Below are positions 54,231 to 64,000 of a stretch of 64,000 bases of DNA, piece by piece (position 1 is the stretch's first letter; each line of letters begins with the position of its first letter). Under the pieces are notes generated by a model that saw only the letters and a list, made by a program, of their open reading frames with translations, did not search any database and was not told the DNA's origin. The stretch lies in NCBI GenBank assembly GCA_016271365.2, contig CM057456.1, positions 166,363,501 through 166,427,500 of the forward strand. Direction: 5' to 3'. Made by a program: the position numbers and the translations under genes. Source of the DNA: Neoceratodus forsteri. Its lineage: Eukaryota; Chordata; Ceratodontiformes; Ceratodontidae.

Positions 54231-55715
54231 TCCACTGGTGTGGCAGGGATTAGTCAACATGCACAGGAGGTTTTGGACGCTTGGGGGTTAAGGCTCAGAG
54301 ATGTCTTTTTGGCAAGCAGGCAGGTCTGGTACTTCATTGTGCAGTGAAGATTCCGCCAACCAGCTTGGGCATATTGAGCTGATGGGCCCCTGTGATAAGT
54401 CTGCAGCCTTATTCAGGGCTACTGAAATTCTTTTAAGGGTTGTGTCTGTTGCAGCACCATAGACTACCAGGCCATAATCTATTACGGAGATCACTGAGCA
54501 ATTTACTGAAAGCCTGAGTGCTTCAGCAGTGATGCACTGTTTGTGCCTATAAAGTAGGCATAATTTTGCATTGACTGCTTAAGTCACGTGGTCTACATGG
54601 TTTGCACAGGATAAGTTACTGTCAAGTGTTGCCCCTACATATTTGATTGTATGAACAAGGTCTAGAGAGGTTTTAAGGTTATTCCAGATAGTGAGTTGAT
54701 AAGATCTGTGCTTGTTATGTGTGGTTGTAAATAACATGGTTTTGATCTTTTTATAGTTCGTGAGCAATTTATGTTTCATGAACCAGGTTTCAGGTTTGGA
54801 GAAGTTCCTCTAAAGTTGGTTCTCAAGTAGTACTGGGTCCGCACTACTTGTAAAGTGCACTGCATCATCCGCATATAGTAGGATACTGCCTTGGCACTCA
54901 TAGGGAAGGCGGTTCAGGAAAATGCTGAAGAGCAGCAGGCCAGTATGGATCTTTGGGGAACCCCCATCCGAACTTGACGACTTTCAGCAAGAACTCCATT
55001 TATTTTAACCTGTTGTTCTTTCCGTGAGATAGCTACTGAACCAACTCACAGTGTCAGGGGAGAACCTGGTGCTGGATAGTTGTTAAAGTAGCAGTGCATG
55101 ATTGACCGTGTCAAAAGCCATGGAAAGATCTATGAAAGATGCTCCCACCAATTGCCCAGTGTGCCCATGGTCTAGTGCCTTATGTTTGTACCCTGTGAAT
55201 TCAATGAAAGCTGTGGTGGTGCTATGTGACTTTCTAAAACCACGCTGCTGGGGGCATTGTATCCGATATTTGTCTAGCTATTCAACAAGCTGATCAGATA
55301 CAATGCACTGAAGTGCTTTGGATAGAGGAGGTAGAATAGATACTGTGCGATAGTTTGTATGTGAGGCCCTGTCCCCACTTTTATGGACTGGTGTTACAAT
55401 GGCCGCTTTTCCATTTCTGGGGGAATTTGGCAAATCTTAATGAAATGTTTGGGATATTGGTTAGTGGTGTAAGTATTTCATCAGGAGTGAGGGTGACTAG
55501 TTTAAGATCTAGTGTGGCACCACTGAATCACGACTTACTTAATACCTGTTGTAGGTACTTTTTTGTATCTTTTTCAGTGATGATCTTGAAATGGAAGGGG
55601 GGTCCACTGGTTGGGGTACGTCAATATCTTTGTTGATTATGCCTCTTGTCACAAAGTAGTCTGTGGGGAGTACATTACTCAGGTCAGCGAATGAAGCATT
55701 AAAGGTGTCTACAAT

Positions 55716-55976
55716 TTATTTCTGATCCTGTGTAATGAAACCATTTATATGTAGCATAGTCGGTGATGTTTTATTACTTTTCCCAGTCAGGGCCTTCATA
55801 TTGTCCCAAAGGTTTCTACCATCACCCCAGATTCTGGTCAGTTCCTCTTTGAAGTGGCTGCTTTTGGCAGCTTGAATAGCCCTTCTGCAGGCATTCCTGA
55901 CTTTTTTGTAGTTTTGGAAATCAGCTTGTTTGCCTGTGGCTCTTGCCTGATGCCAGAGATTATCTCTGTTGTGCAT
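55716..55976 (-). pseudogene. LINE-X-related ORF2 linker segment
   Basis: 86 codons: RDNLWHQARATGKQADFQNY, KKVRNACRRAIQAAKSSHFK and WGDGRNLWDNMKALTGKSNK. This follows the endonuclease and precedes RT in jockey-superfamily LINEs. Confidence 0.65.
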
Positions 55977-56114
55977 CTGCTTGATTAGGTGAGGTGCGAC
56001 CCAGGACTGACTTGTGCTCTTCGCCTTGCATTTCCTAACAGGGGCATAGAGATCACAGGCTGTGTTAAACTTGTCAATTAAGTAGTCAAGGGCACTGTTG
56101 ACATCTCACAGGAT

Positions 56115-56507
56115 TCAATGGGGGACCAGTCCTGTTGCCTGAGATGAGATTTTAAGGGTGCAAGTTGCCCTTTTTTTAAAACTCTTCCAATAATTGTTTT
56201 TGTGGGGTTTTTTTTCAGTTTTATTGGGCCAAGAACACAGAATTGGGGAGGTGTCACTAATGGAGTCAGGGAGAATGGTGGTGTTTCTAATTCTACCTGG
56301 ATGGTTGGTGAGAATCCAATCCAGTAGAGTACATGCCCCACCACAGTAATTTGTTCTGGTAAAGGATTCAACCAATTGTGTTACATTAATGGAGGCGATG
56401 GCATCTCTGTAGGGTGCTGCCTCCAGGGACAACCAGTTAATGTTAAAGTCCCCCATCACTATAACCTCAGAACTGGGGTGTAAACTGCTTAAATAGTCCA
56501 ATACCAC
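56115..56507 (-). pseudogene. LINE-X-related endonuclease, C-terminal half
   Basis: VLDYLSSLHPSSEVIVMGDF then NINWLS gives the catalytic GDFN. CGGACTLLDWILTNHPGRIR and DSISDTSPILCSW give the final block, where SDH reads SDT (His lost). An upstream segment (56570-56785) holds VETWLTPKIPDTAILLDGCT. Confidence 0.75.
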
Positions 56508-56929
56508 CTAATTCCATTTTTCTGTTCTTTCAGTGGAATATAGACTGACACCACCATGAGTCCTTTGTTTTAAGCCTCAAGTAGTAGTTCAACTGCCAGT
56601 GTTTGGACATTGTTACCTGAGCTGAATCTGGGACGGTCATGCCCCTGGAGGGTGTCCTTAATATAAATGGCACAACTCCTTCCCCACTTACTAATCCTGT
56701 CCTGTCTGAACAGGGTACAGCCATCCAGCAAGATTGCTGTATCTGGGATCTTTGGGGTGAGCCAAGTTTCAACAACTGATAGCACATCAGGCTTGTGTTG
56801 GGTGACCCAGACCTGGAGTGCATCAAATGTGGGTAGTAGGCTACAGATGTTGATTGATGCTAATTTGAGGGAACCTTGCTTTTTACTTAGGCAATTTGTT
56901 TGCTGCCCTTATCCAGGATTGGGGTGGAT

Positions 56930-57130
56930 GTTTCAACTTTAAAAATCGAGCACTCACCACAACCTCATGAAATAACAAGGGCACAGGTCTGTTACATAAG
57001 GAGCATTTTATTTCATAAAAATCATACGCCTGACGCATTTCAGATGGCAAATAACCCTTTCTCAAAGGCTAATCATCATACATTAACAAGGCAATTAAAT
57101 ACCAGATTCAAAAAATGTCACGCAGAAGCA
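56930..57130 (-). mobile_element. Penelope-like terminal remnant candidate
   Basis: The plus strand carries CATAAAAATCATACGCCTGA, CGCATTTCAG, CCTTTCTCAAAGGC. In reverse complement this reads GCCTTTGAGAAAGGG...GAAATGCGTCAGGCG, a phrase type that I recall from termini of Penelope-like elements. No protein remains. Confidence 0.45.
57031..57067 (-). ncRNA. hammerhead-ribozyme-like core, degenerate
   Basis: Minus strand: CTTTGAGAAAG, stem GGGTTA...ATCT weakly paired, then GAAATGCGTCA. Boxes differ from CUGANGA by the same positions as at 39565 (TTGANAA), which suggests a shared variant and not random decay. Confidence 0.3.
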
Positions 57131-57289
57131 TGCAATCTGATTGGATAAAACCACTTCCCCATCAAAAAGCATACCTCAAAACACATAATTCAGTACCAAC
57201 ATGTGTATCTAAGAACAAAATGTATACATATTACACAAATAATCACAGTGATAAAAATGTATTGTAATCCATCTTCTGAATAAAAATAA

Positions 57290-57370
57290 TAAAAAAAGAG
57301 CGGGGGAGAAAAAGGGAAGGAAAAAGAAGGGGAAGGGAATGGGGAAGAGAAAGAGAAAGAAGAAAGCAAA
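57290..57370. repeat. purine-rich tract
   Basis: About 75 bases almost only A and G (GGGGGAGAAAAAGGGAAGG and similar). Simple sequence; the open frame on the other strand is Ser/Phe/Pro-rich noise. Confidence 0.8.
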
Positions 57371-57639
57371 AAGCAAGGTAGAGGAACTCTTGCAAAAGCA
57401 AGAATAGATTCAATAAATACAATCATTAAATAAATTGCACAATTCAACTAGAAATGCAATCAAAGCATAATGTACAAAATGCAATACACTTAGCCAGATA
57501 CAGCAGCAAACACATAATTTACTTCTTTTTCTTAAGAAAAGGCTTCAGTTCAACCCCCTGATTTAAACCCTGGTCTTTATCGGCACTCAAATTAATGATG
57601 CAGAATGTCTCTCGAGTAAGATGTAGATCATTAAATTTT

Positions 57640-58270
57640 CCACCTCTAGGTTTCGGATGCACCCTATCGATACCGCCTACCCCCTACCAGATCATAATGT
57701 CACATGCTTAATAGTGTATGACATTATGGCTAATCCGGTACAGCATAGTCTGTAAGCACTACTGGTACACTACCGCCTATACTGCTGTACACGGTATTTC
57801 ACCAGTAGTGCTTTCCCAGGCAGAGGATAAGACCTCTGCTGGAAGCAGGTTCCATCAAGCAGCTGCCGTGGCTCACAGGACTGAGCCACAGCAGTAGGAA
57901 CCCAGGCGCTGCGTCTGGGACCGGGTTTGAGTCCCAGAATCTTTATTTTTTCGCATCTTGCAAGCGGCCTCTAGTTAGAACCCCCGGAGTTGAGAATCTT
58001 AAGTGGGGGGGATTTGGGGATGGAGCCCCCACAGAAAAAAGACTTATGCCTCATGGCAGAAATCGTGCTGTATTGGCAGCGCAATTTTGTCTTACAACAT
58101 TATGACCCCATACCTCGATACCCGTAAAGCTAAAAGTGTGCTCACGTGGATTCTGGGAGTCTGCAACCCATGCTGCAGTTGCATAAGTTAGATCCCTCTT
58201 ATTAATGGCTCTAACAGGTTCACCAGTTCTGATGCAAAGGCTCCTTTTTGTTCTTGGGGAGGACGTTACC
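57640..58270. other. hairpin-rich unclassified element with tRNA-like segment
   Basis: CATAATGTCA / TGACATTATG (57692-57727) and AAGCACTACTGGT / ACCAGTAGTGCTT (57756-57814) are adjacent hairpins. 57862-57935 is tRNA-like: a GGCTC / GAGCC stem, then CTGGGAC / GTCCCAG closing a loop CGGGTTTGA that resembles a B box. It lacks a matching acceptor stem, so it is a SINE head or element part, not a tRNA gene. The rest to 58270 is unassigned but CpG-containing. Confidence 0.45.
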
Positions 58271-58279
58271 AACACTGAT

Positions 58280-58760
58280 ACATAATAAACGTTAATAGTA
58301 ACAGTAAGGTGAGTCTCAGGATTGGAATCTTAAATAGTTTCAGGCTAGTGGCAATCTTCCTCTTGCTGACACATCCTAGTTTTATCTTGACACAAACTAT
58401 GGTCAGACTGTGGGTTAGAAGAGGGGGGTGCAGTTGGTGCAGGCAGTTTGAGGAAACCCCTTTATATTGTAGGGAGTTCTACAGCACTTAATAATTGGAC
58501 TGGTAGTACTGTGTGAGCGGGACTCATTAGAAGCCAATGTGCATCTGTTAGAGTTGGCTTGCTTTGTTTTTCCATCATCTGCTGAATATAGCAGAGTTAC
58601 CAAGATAAAAGTTATAATCATTGTGTTAGGTACAGCCATTTTCATTGCCAACTAGTTAAGGTCACTTGGGGGGGGGGTTAATGCAGATGAGTGTTTGATA
58701 ATAAGGATATGGGGGGAGACTTGCTAAATTAAAGGTAATTTAAATTCTTATTTGAATGGG
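58280..58760. other. no gene or recognisable repeat
   Basis: Featureless apart from a G-run near 58668. Confidence 0.35.
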
Positions 58761-58764
58761 TGCT

Positions 58765-58905
58765 GCCAGGATAGCATAGTGGTTAGTGTCACAACCTTTG
58801 CTGTGGAAGGTTAGGAGTTTGAATCTTTGCTGGTATCTAACCTTGTGTGGTGAAGGATTATCTGATGCAGAAGGTTCTCACTAGAGGGCATAGGCAGTTT
58901 TAGGC
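58765..58905 (+). mobile_element. tRNA-headed SINE (MIR-like head)
   Basis: GGATAGCATAGTGGTTAGTG (A-box region) and GGTTAGGAGTTTGAATCTTT (B-box region) match tRNA-derived heads of MIR-type SINEs. The 3' part (GGATTATCTGATGCAG) is short and unassigned. Confidence 0.55.
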
Positions 58906-59129
58906 CTTGGCTAGTACTGCAGTGGGAGTAATTATTACAGTGCTAGGAAGGAGACTGGAGTGGATCAGCAGTGACTCCTAGTGGTCAGCAGTGATACGGT
59001 GCAAATGGAAAAATGGGGTGTCAGTTCTAGGGCTGTTTGGTCACATGACTAGTCACATGACCATCACCCCTATAAAAGAAAGCACCACCCAGGGTGGGGA
59101 GGGTGGAGCAGTCACCATATAACCAGCAA

Positions 59130-60255
59130 TGGGCTACCACAGTAGCCTGTGTGAGCAAGCCTGTGAAAAAGAGTGAAGGTGGAGATGGTACCTACACTTT
59201 TTTTTATTAAGTATGCTTTTTTAAAAACATTTTTACAATATCATGTAATACACTGAATCAAAGTACCATCCATATGACATTAACCCCCCCCCACCTCTTC
59301 CACCTCCCCTACATACCACAGACACCCCCAATATGTACCTACGCCCTTAGCTGCTGGTCCTTGCATTGTGCTGCTGTTCCTGTAGTGTGGGGAGAGGGTG
59401 AGTATGGAGGAGAGCAAGCCTGGGGAGACAGAAATCATGTGTGAATATTTAAAGTCATACCAGTTTAGGAAGGCAAAGGGAGAGGGGCTAGAGCAAGTAG
59501 CAGGAGACAAAGGTGGGGTGATGACTGCACATGCACAGAACGGACCTAGCCCAAAGAGGAAACAGAGCACAGAGTGAAAAGAAAACTGCTGAAACACAGT
59601 AAGTACACTGCAGTACATTAGTAGCATTCTAACTCAAAACCAGAACATTGGTAAACTGCTGTAAAATACACTAGTAGCTCTCAATCAATACCAGAACATT
59701 AACTGAGGTCCTCTTGTATGAATTACAGCTCTTAAAGTGCCTAGCATAATCAGATTGCTAAACTGTATGCAGTGTATTAAGTCTTAAAGCTCCATCCGTA
59801 AATGGCTGTGAGCACATGCAGGAACAGTAAAAGTGAATGTCCAAAAACAATCTATAAATGCCTGCCGAGCATACTAGAGCTATGCAGGCACCACAGAAAT
59901 CCTTTTAACACAATAGCCTGTGTGAGCAAGCCTGTGAGAACAGAGTGAAGGTGGAGATGGTACCTACACCCTTAGCTGCTGCTCCTTGCATTGTGCTGCT
60001 GTTCCTGTAGTGTGGGGATAGGACAAGTGTGAAGCAGAGCAAGCACTCTCAGCTGCTACTCCTTGCATTGTGCTGCTGTTCCTGTAGCGTGGGGATAGGA
60101 CAAGTGTGAAGCAGAGCAAGCACTCTCAGCTGCTGCTCCTTGCATTGTGCTACTGTTCCTGTAGTGTGGGGATAGGACGAGTGTGAAGCAGAGCAAGCAC
60201 TCTTAGCTGCTGCTCCTCTTTGCTTTTTGCTGCTGTTCCTGTAGTGTAGTGCTGA
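59130..60255. repeat. duplicated block and 77-bp tandem array
   Basis: AGCCTGTGTGAGCAAGCCTG, TGA, GAGTGAAGGTGGAGATGGTA and CCTACAC occur near 59141 and 59914, a direct repeat about 770 bp apart. From 59974 the phrase AGCTGCTGCTCCTTGCATTG recurs at 59974, 60051, 60128 and 60205, exactly 77 bp apart, to about 60255. A diverged single unit lies at 59345-59435. The 121-codon frame on the minus strand is repeat-derived. Confidence 0.8.
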
Positions 60256-60791
60256 TGATACCACTGTGCCCATGCAAATATGAGGGGTGCCCCATGCATA
60301 TAGGGCACAGTGGTATTTTGAGTGGTTCCCTGAAGCACTAACACACTCCCAGCACAATGCTAGTGAATGCTTCCAGAAACCATGTTTTAACAGCAATGCT
60401 AATGATAAGCACATTGTTAAAACAGGGTATCCTAGTATTAGGATTTCCTCTGCCCAGTCCCTGACATTCGGCAGTCTCCCTGGTTGTCTTGCGGCCTACC
60501 CCTGCGAGTGCCATTTCTTTATGCACCCACCCCACCCTAACCTTATACTTGATTTAACCTTAGTAGACTAATGGTCTCCCTGATAGTGCAGTTGTACTCC
60601 CCTAACCCAATGCCTGGTTAAACAGTACTGGCCTCCCTAGTAGTCCAGTTATGCCCCTTCCCAAACCTACGAACATACAAAAGTGCCAGCAGAAGCAGGC
60701 CTTACGGTCTATTGAGTCTGCTTGATTGTGCAACTAGCTCCTCATCTTATAGCTGCCCCACCCTCCCCACTCCTCTTCATCACAGCCCACC

Positions 60792-61315
60792 TCACCCTCT
60801 CCCGACCCCTCTTAAAGCCGCCCACCTACAGGGTCCCACCTCCTCAGGCAGAGAATTCCACCTGTCCACCATCTGTTCAGTGAAAAAATGTCTCCTGATT
60901 TCACTCTTGAATCTTCCCTCTTCCAGTCCAAGCTGATGCCCTCTCATATCCCTTCCTCTTCTAAGCTGGAAAATCCCTTCTGTATTAGCCTTATTTATCC
61001 CCTTCAGGTATTTAAAGGTTACAATCATATTCCCCAATCCCTCCTCTCCTCCAGGGAGTATATGTTCAGCTCACCCACTCTATCCCCATAGGATTTTCCC
61101 TCCAATCCATGGATCATCTTGGTCACCCTACATTGCACCCCCTCTAGCAATTTGATATCCTTCTTCAGGAATGGGCACCAGAACTGCACGCAGTACTCCA
61201 GGTGTGGCCTGACCAGAGATCTGTACAAGGGAAGGATCACCTCCCTATTTCTGTTGGAGAGTCCCCTCGCTATACACCCAGCATCCTGTTGGCTTTTGCT
61301 GCCACCTTCCTGCAC
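60792..61315 (-). pseudogene. CR1 ORF2 C-terminal domain
   Basis: 61025-61315: [40 protein letters not shown] and [16 protein letters not shown]. 60792-61037 in another frame: [40 protein letters not shown] and TEQMVDRWNSLPEEV. A frame break at about 61030 separates them. Confidence 0.8.
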
Positions 61316-61480
61316 TGAGCTGAGTTGTCCATGCTACCTGTCATAAGCATCCCCAGATCCTTTTCCTTCTTGGTGCTTTCCAGCTATCCCTCCTAGCTGA
61401 TAGCTCCTGTCCTGGTTCCTAGCTCCAAAATGCAGTACCTTTCACTTCTTGGCATTGAACCCCAGCTGCCATGTTTCTGA

Positions 61481-61669
61481 TCACTCCTGTAGTTTGGTCA
61501 GGTCCTCCTGCAGCCCCTTCCACCCTTCGATGTCATCTACCACAGCTCCCATCTTCATATCATCAGTAAACAGATGGATCCTACTCTGGATCCCGTGTGA
61601 AATATCAACTGTGTATATCACAAACAGCACTGGTCCCAGTACTGATCCCTGTGGTACCCCGCTAGTCAC
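61481..61669 (-). pseudogene. CR1 RT, PQGS to FADD part
   Basis: TSGVPQGSVLGPVLFVIYTV, DISHGIQSRIHLFTDDMKMG. The FADD box reads FTDD, the same substitution as copy D. Just 3' of the SINE-B insertion site. Confidence 0.75.
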
Positions 61670-61780
61670 TTCCCTCGGTGATGAGAGTCCCCCCCACCAC
61701 TACCACCCTCTGCTGCCTTCCACTCAGCCAGTTGCTGATCCATCTGGCCATCTTCGTTCCCACCCCTATGTATTCCAGCT

Positions 61781-62405
61781 TTTTTTTTTTTTAACTTTCT
61801 TTCACTCCGGTCATGATCCTAGGAGCCTCTTTCAGGTATCCAACTTGAGTTCTGCCCTGCCTGAAGTCCACACGTCCACATGTCCATACCTTCCTCACCC
61901 CCCCCGCCTCGCAGCTGGCACCCCCAGCTTAACCCCTATGGGGTGGGGCCACCCCTCCTACCTTGGGATCTCTTCAACTATAGAGTCCAGTTGTAGATGT
62001 GGGCCCTAGGCGGAGGATCCATGAAGGTCGGCTAGGTTGGACCCGGCAGTGGGCATGAGGGTTGGTGCCATCGCCTACCCCTAGGACCGGGTTTTTCCAT
62101 TTTTCTGTCCCTTCCAGTGTGTGGGCATGCCCCAATGCTTCTGGCACACAGCAACCATGCCTGCGTCGGCCATGCTAGTACGTGCTAGCGTGACTTGCTG
62201 CAGTACCCCTGGTCTCCATCGGGGGTCTCTGGCTCGCCAGGCCGTCCCATCCCCTTGATCTGGGGAGGAAAGCACCACTCGGGCGCTCAGTCTTCAACCC
62301 TTCCCCTGCCAGCCCCCAGCGTCTGAGTCCGTTCCCAAACCCGGGTCACCAGCATGGCGTGAGGTGTGGCGTCCAGCACCTCAACCCTCAGAGCCACCTG
62401 GCTGG
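61781..62405 (-). mobile_element. SINE-B, full length, with perfect 15-bp target duplication (copy 3)
   Basis: CTATGTATTCCAGCT at 61766-61780 and 62406-62420 flanks the insert. On the minus strand it begins CAGCCAGGTGGCTCTGAGGG, TTGAGGTGCTGGACGCC, continues with GGTTTGGGAAC (B-box region), and ends GTGAAAGAAAGTTAAAAAAA. This gives exact ends for the family: 625 bp including poly(A). It lies between the CR1 catalytic-block region and PQGS, so CR1 F is older. Confidence 0.9.
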
Positions 62406-62533
62406 CTATGTATTCCAGCTAACCCCCCAGCCTTCCATGCAGCACAGAATCAAAGGCCTTGCTGAAGTCCAACTACAGGACATCCACTGCATGGCCCTGT
62501 CCTTCTCCCTGGTCACCCAGTCATAATACTAAA

Positions 62534-62944
62534 TTAGATTTGTCTGGCAGGATCTGCCCGAGACAAACCCATACTGTTGGCCATCTTGAAGACCATTGTC
62601 CTCGTAAAGGTCACTAGCCTTTCTTTTAGGATTGTCTCCATGAGCTTCCCCACAATTGATGTAAGGCTCACTGGTCTGTAGTTGCCCAGTTCATCCCTAG
62701 GGCCACTTGTATGAACAGGCACCACATGGGCCATCCTCCAGTCTTGTGGTACACATCCTGTGTCCAGGGGGGTATTGAACAGGTCAGCCAGTGGTCCTGC
62801 CAGGATCTCCGCTAGCTCCCTGAGTACCCTAGGGTGAAAGCCATCTGGTCCCGGTGCCTTGTCCACCCTCAGTGCCCTTAAGCCTTCCAGAACCCTGTCC
62901 TCTGTAATCCCTACATCAGTCACCCCCTCCCCTCCACTACCCAC
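62534..62944 (-). pseudogene. CR1 RT N-terminal part
   Basis: LRALRVDKAPGPDGFHPRVL, LRELAEILAGPLADLFNTPL, VPQDWRMAHVVPVHTSGPRD and LGNYRPVSLTSIVGKLMETI are textbook CR1 RT blocks 0-2. A frame break follows in the QHGF region near 62580, before the DFSKAFDSVxH block near 62455. Confidence 0.85.
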
Positions 62945-63004
62945 TCCACCCCTCCCTTGGGGTATCTGTCGCCCTTTCTCCTTGGTGAATACAGAGCAGA
63001 AGTA

Positions 63005-63409
63005 TTAATTTAATGCCTGTGCCTGATCCACCTCCTTTTCTACCAACCCTCCATCCTTCCTAATCCTCACAATCTGGTCCTTGTTATTCCTTCTTTCTCT
63101 AATGTATCTGAAGAAGTCATTTTCTCTTTCCTTAATACCCTGTGCCTGTCTCTGCTCTCTTGAAGCCTTGGCTGCTCTGACTAGCCTGGTAACCTCCCTG
63201 GACTTCTTCGTATACTCATCCTTGTCAATCCTTGCTCCCAGTGTCTTGAGTTTCTGAAATACCTTCCTCTTGGCTCTCACCCCCTCCATAACCTCTTGAG
63301 TCAACCAACTGGGATTCTTTGTCCTTCCCTTCTTACTCCATATCTTTGTACAAGTCTCAATGGCCTCTGTCAGACCTTTTTTTAATAATATCACATTTTT
63401 GATTAGCAT
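63005..63409 (-). pseudogene. CR1 ORF2 linker
   Basis: TEAIETCTKIWSKKGRTKNP, SWLTQEVMEGVRAKRKVFQK, YTKKSREVTRLVRAAKASRE and ERENDFFRYIRERRNNKDQI. The basic, helical linker between EN and RT in CR1 ORF2. Confidence 0.75.
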
Positions 63410-63767
63410 CCATGTCTGGTTGAATTCCCGTCAGATACCTACCCCAAATGTCCCCTACCCTTTTAAGGTCCACCTCTTTAAAGTCAATCACCCTGGTCCC
63501 CATACCCCCTGTTTCCCTACTCATATTGACCGTGAACCACACCAAGTGGTGGTGACTCCCAGCCAGAGGGTTCTCCACCCCCAGTTCTCTTACAACATCT
63601 CCATTTGAAAGTGCCAGGTCTAGCATCCTCTCCAGTCTAGTTGGCTCATGTACCAACTGCACCAGGAAGATGTCCAGAAATGCATCTAGAATGACCTGCT
63701 CTCTTGCACTCATGGTGGTTGGAGTGCTCCAATCCACTCCGGGTAGGTTGATGTCCCCCACCACCAC
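63357..63767 (-). pseudogene. CR1 endonuclease, C-terminal half
   Basis: VVGDINLPGVDWSTPTTMSA has the GDxN block as GDIN. QLVHEPTRLERMLDLALSNG follows, and the final SDH block reads SHH (AGSHHHLVWFTVN). The N-terminal half continues toward 64000 in other frames. Confidence 0.8.
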
Positions 63768-64000
63768 TGTGTTCCCCTTCCTACAGACCCTTCAGATTTG
63801 CTCAGCTAGCGCTCTATCTAGGTCATTCCCCTGCGCTGGTGGTCTGTATACTACCCCCATCCTCAGTGTCCTACCTTTTGAGTCCTAAACCTGCATCCAT
63901 AGGGCCTCTGTTGTGCCTTCCTCCCCTTCCTCCCTTATACACCTTATCCATTCTCATACATAGAATGCCACACACCCTCTTTCCCCTTAGTCCTATCCTT

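Larger units (their letters stand above)
54240..56900 (-). mobile_element. LINE-X-related element, EN to RT, antisense
   Basis: Order on the minus strand: EN blocks (SVVETWLTPKIPDTAILLDG, VIVMGDFNINWLS, LDWILTNHPGRIRN, ISDTSPIL), a linker (NLWHQARATGKQADFQNYKK, RRAIQAAKSSHFKEELTRIW), RT with a DLSMAFDTVNH-type block near 55120 and LLYADDA at about 54870, then IKYVGATLDSNLSCANHVDH and VIDYGLVVYGAATDTTLKRI. The catalytic YADD appears intact, but multiple frame breaks exist and both ends are indistinct. Longest copy of this family in the window. Confidence 0.75.
60668..64000 (-). mobile_element. CR1 LINE, antisense, split by SINE-B, runs off the window (copy F)
   Basis: The 3' end (CATACAAAAGTGCCAGCAGA, AGCAGGCCTTACGGTC) resembles copy E. 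On the minus strand: endonuclease (63357-63767), linker (63005-63409), RT N-terminus (62534-62944), then SINE-B (61781-62405), RT C-part (61481-61669) and C-terminal domain (60792-61315). It is the best-preserved second-subfamily CR1. ORF1 and the start of ORF2 lie beyond the right end. Confidence 0.85.

Noticed and set aside
57855..57940. Possible tRNA gene
   Set aside because: D-like and T-like stems exist, but there is no matching 7-bp acceptor stem and no proper anticodon arm. Better explained as a SINE head or element part.
59971..60255. CRISPR-like regular spacing
   Set aside because: The whole 77-bp unit repeats, so there are no unique spacers, and the context is vertebrate. It is a minisatellite.
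1..64000. Host protein-coding gene in the window
   Set aside because: All protein-like segments that I could recognise are retroelement endonuclease, reverse transcriptase or ORF1. Short exons of an unknown gene could still be hidden; RNA-seq alignment would show them.

Overview
The window is intergenic or intronic DNA from a vertebrate with a large, retrotransposon-rich genome. I find no host protein-coding exon and no structural RNA gene that I can support. Nearly every protein-like stretch comes from a non-LTR retrotransposon: CR1, L2 and L1/Tx1-type LINEs plus a further jockey-superfamily LINE. They sit among tRNA-headed SINEs, palindromic elements, minisatellites and Penelope-like remnants. 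This mix suits a lobe-finned vertebrate such as a lungfish or an amphibian. The species is a low-confidence inference.

Layout. 0-7 kb: minisatellite, SINE-A pieces, a palindrome centred near 2.64 kb, an antisense CR1, and family K (a roughly 295-bp palindromic tandem unit next to a 55-60-bp minisatellite). 8-10.8 kb: an antisense L2 split by a 634-bp SINE-B. 13-20.6 kb: a nest of four elements. A LINE-X 3' region was hit by SINE-A; SINE-A was hit by a near-complete L1/Tx1-type LINE (13779-20000, minus strand, 12-bp target duplication); and that LINE's ORF1 was hit by a 426-bp hairpin-rich insert with a 6-bp duplication. 21-23 kb: a second family-K copy in opposite orientation. 24-26.6 kb: CR1 pieces, a SINE-tail triplication, and a 428-bp palindromic insert with a 15-bp duplication. 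27.9-31.8 kb: the most complete CR1, with an esterase-type ORF1 and an EN-RT ORF2. 32.9 kb: a 135-bp MITE. 36.9-38.5 kb: an antisense L1-type LINE with its duplication. 39-41.9 kb: LINE-X with a SINE-B insertion. 45-46.2 kb: antisense CR1. 48-49 kb: a palindrome of about 0.9 kb with minisatellite arms. 51.5-53.6 kb: sense CR1 ending in a TATC-rich microsatellite. 54.2-56.9 kb: antisense LINE-X relative. 57-58.3 kb: Penelope-like and hairpin-rich DNA. 59-60.3 kb: a 77-bp tandem repeat. 60.7-64 kb: antisense CR1 interrupted by SINE-B and running off the window.

How the parts relate. The nested order gives relative ages. The SINE-A tail resembles the LINE-X tail, so LINE-X probably mobilised it. 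The most interesting signals are: (1) two independent SINE-A copies interrupted at the same base by a similar LINE 3' end, which suggests a target-specific LINE; (2) hammerhead-ribozyme-like cores at several loci, one pair head to head inside a palindrome; (3) the structured 426-bp insert in the LINE ORF1; (4) unclassified palindromic families that carry minisatellites.
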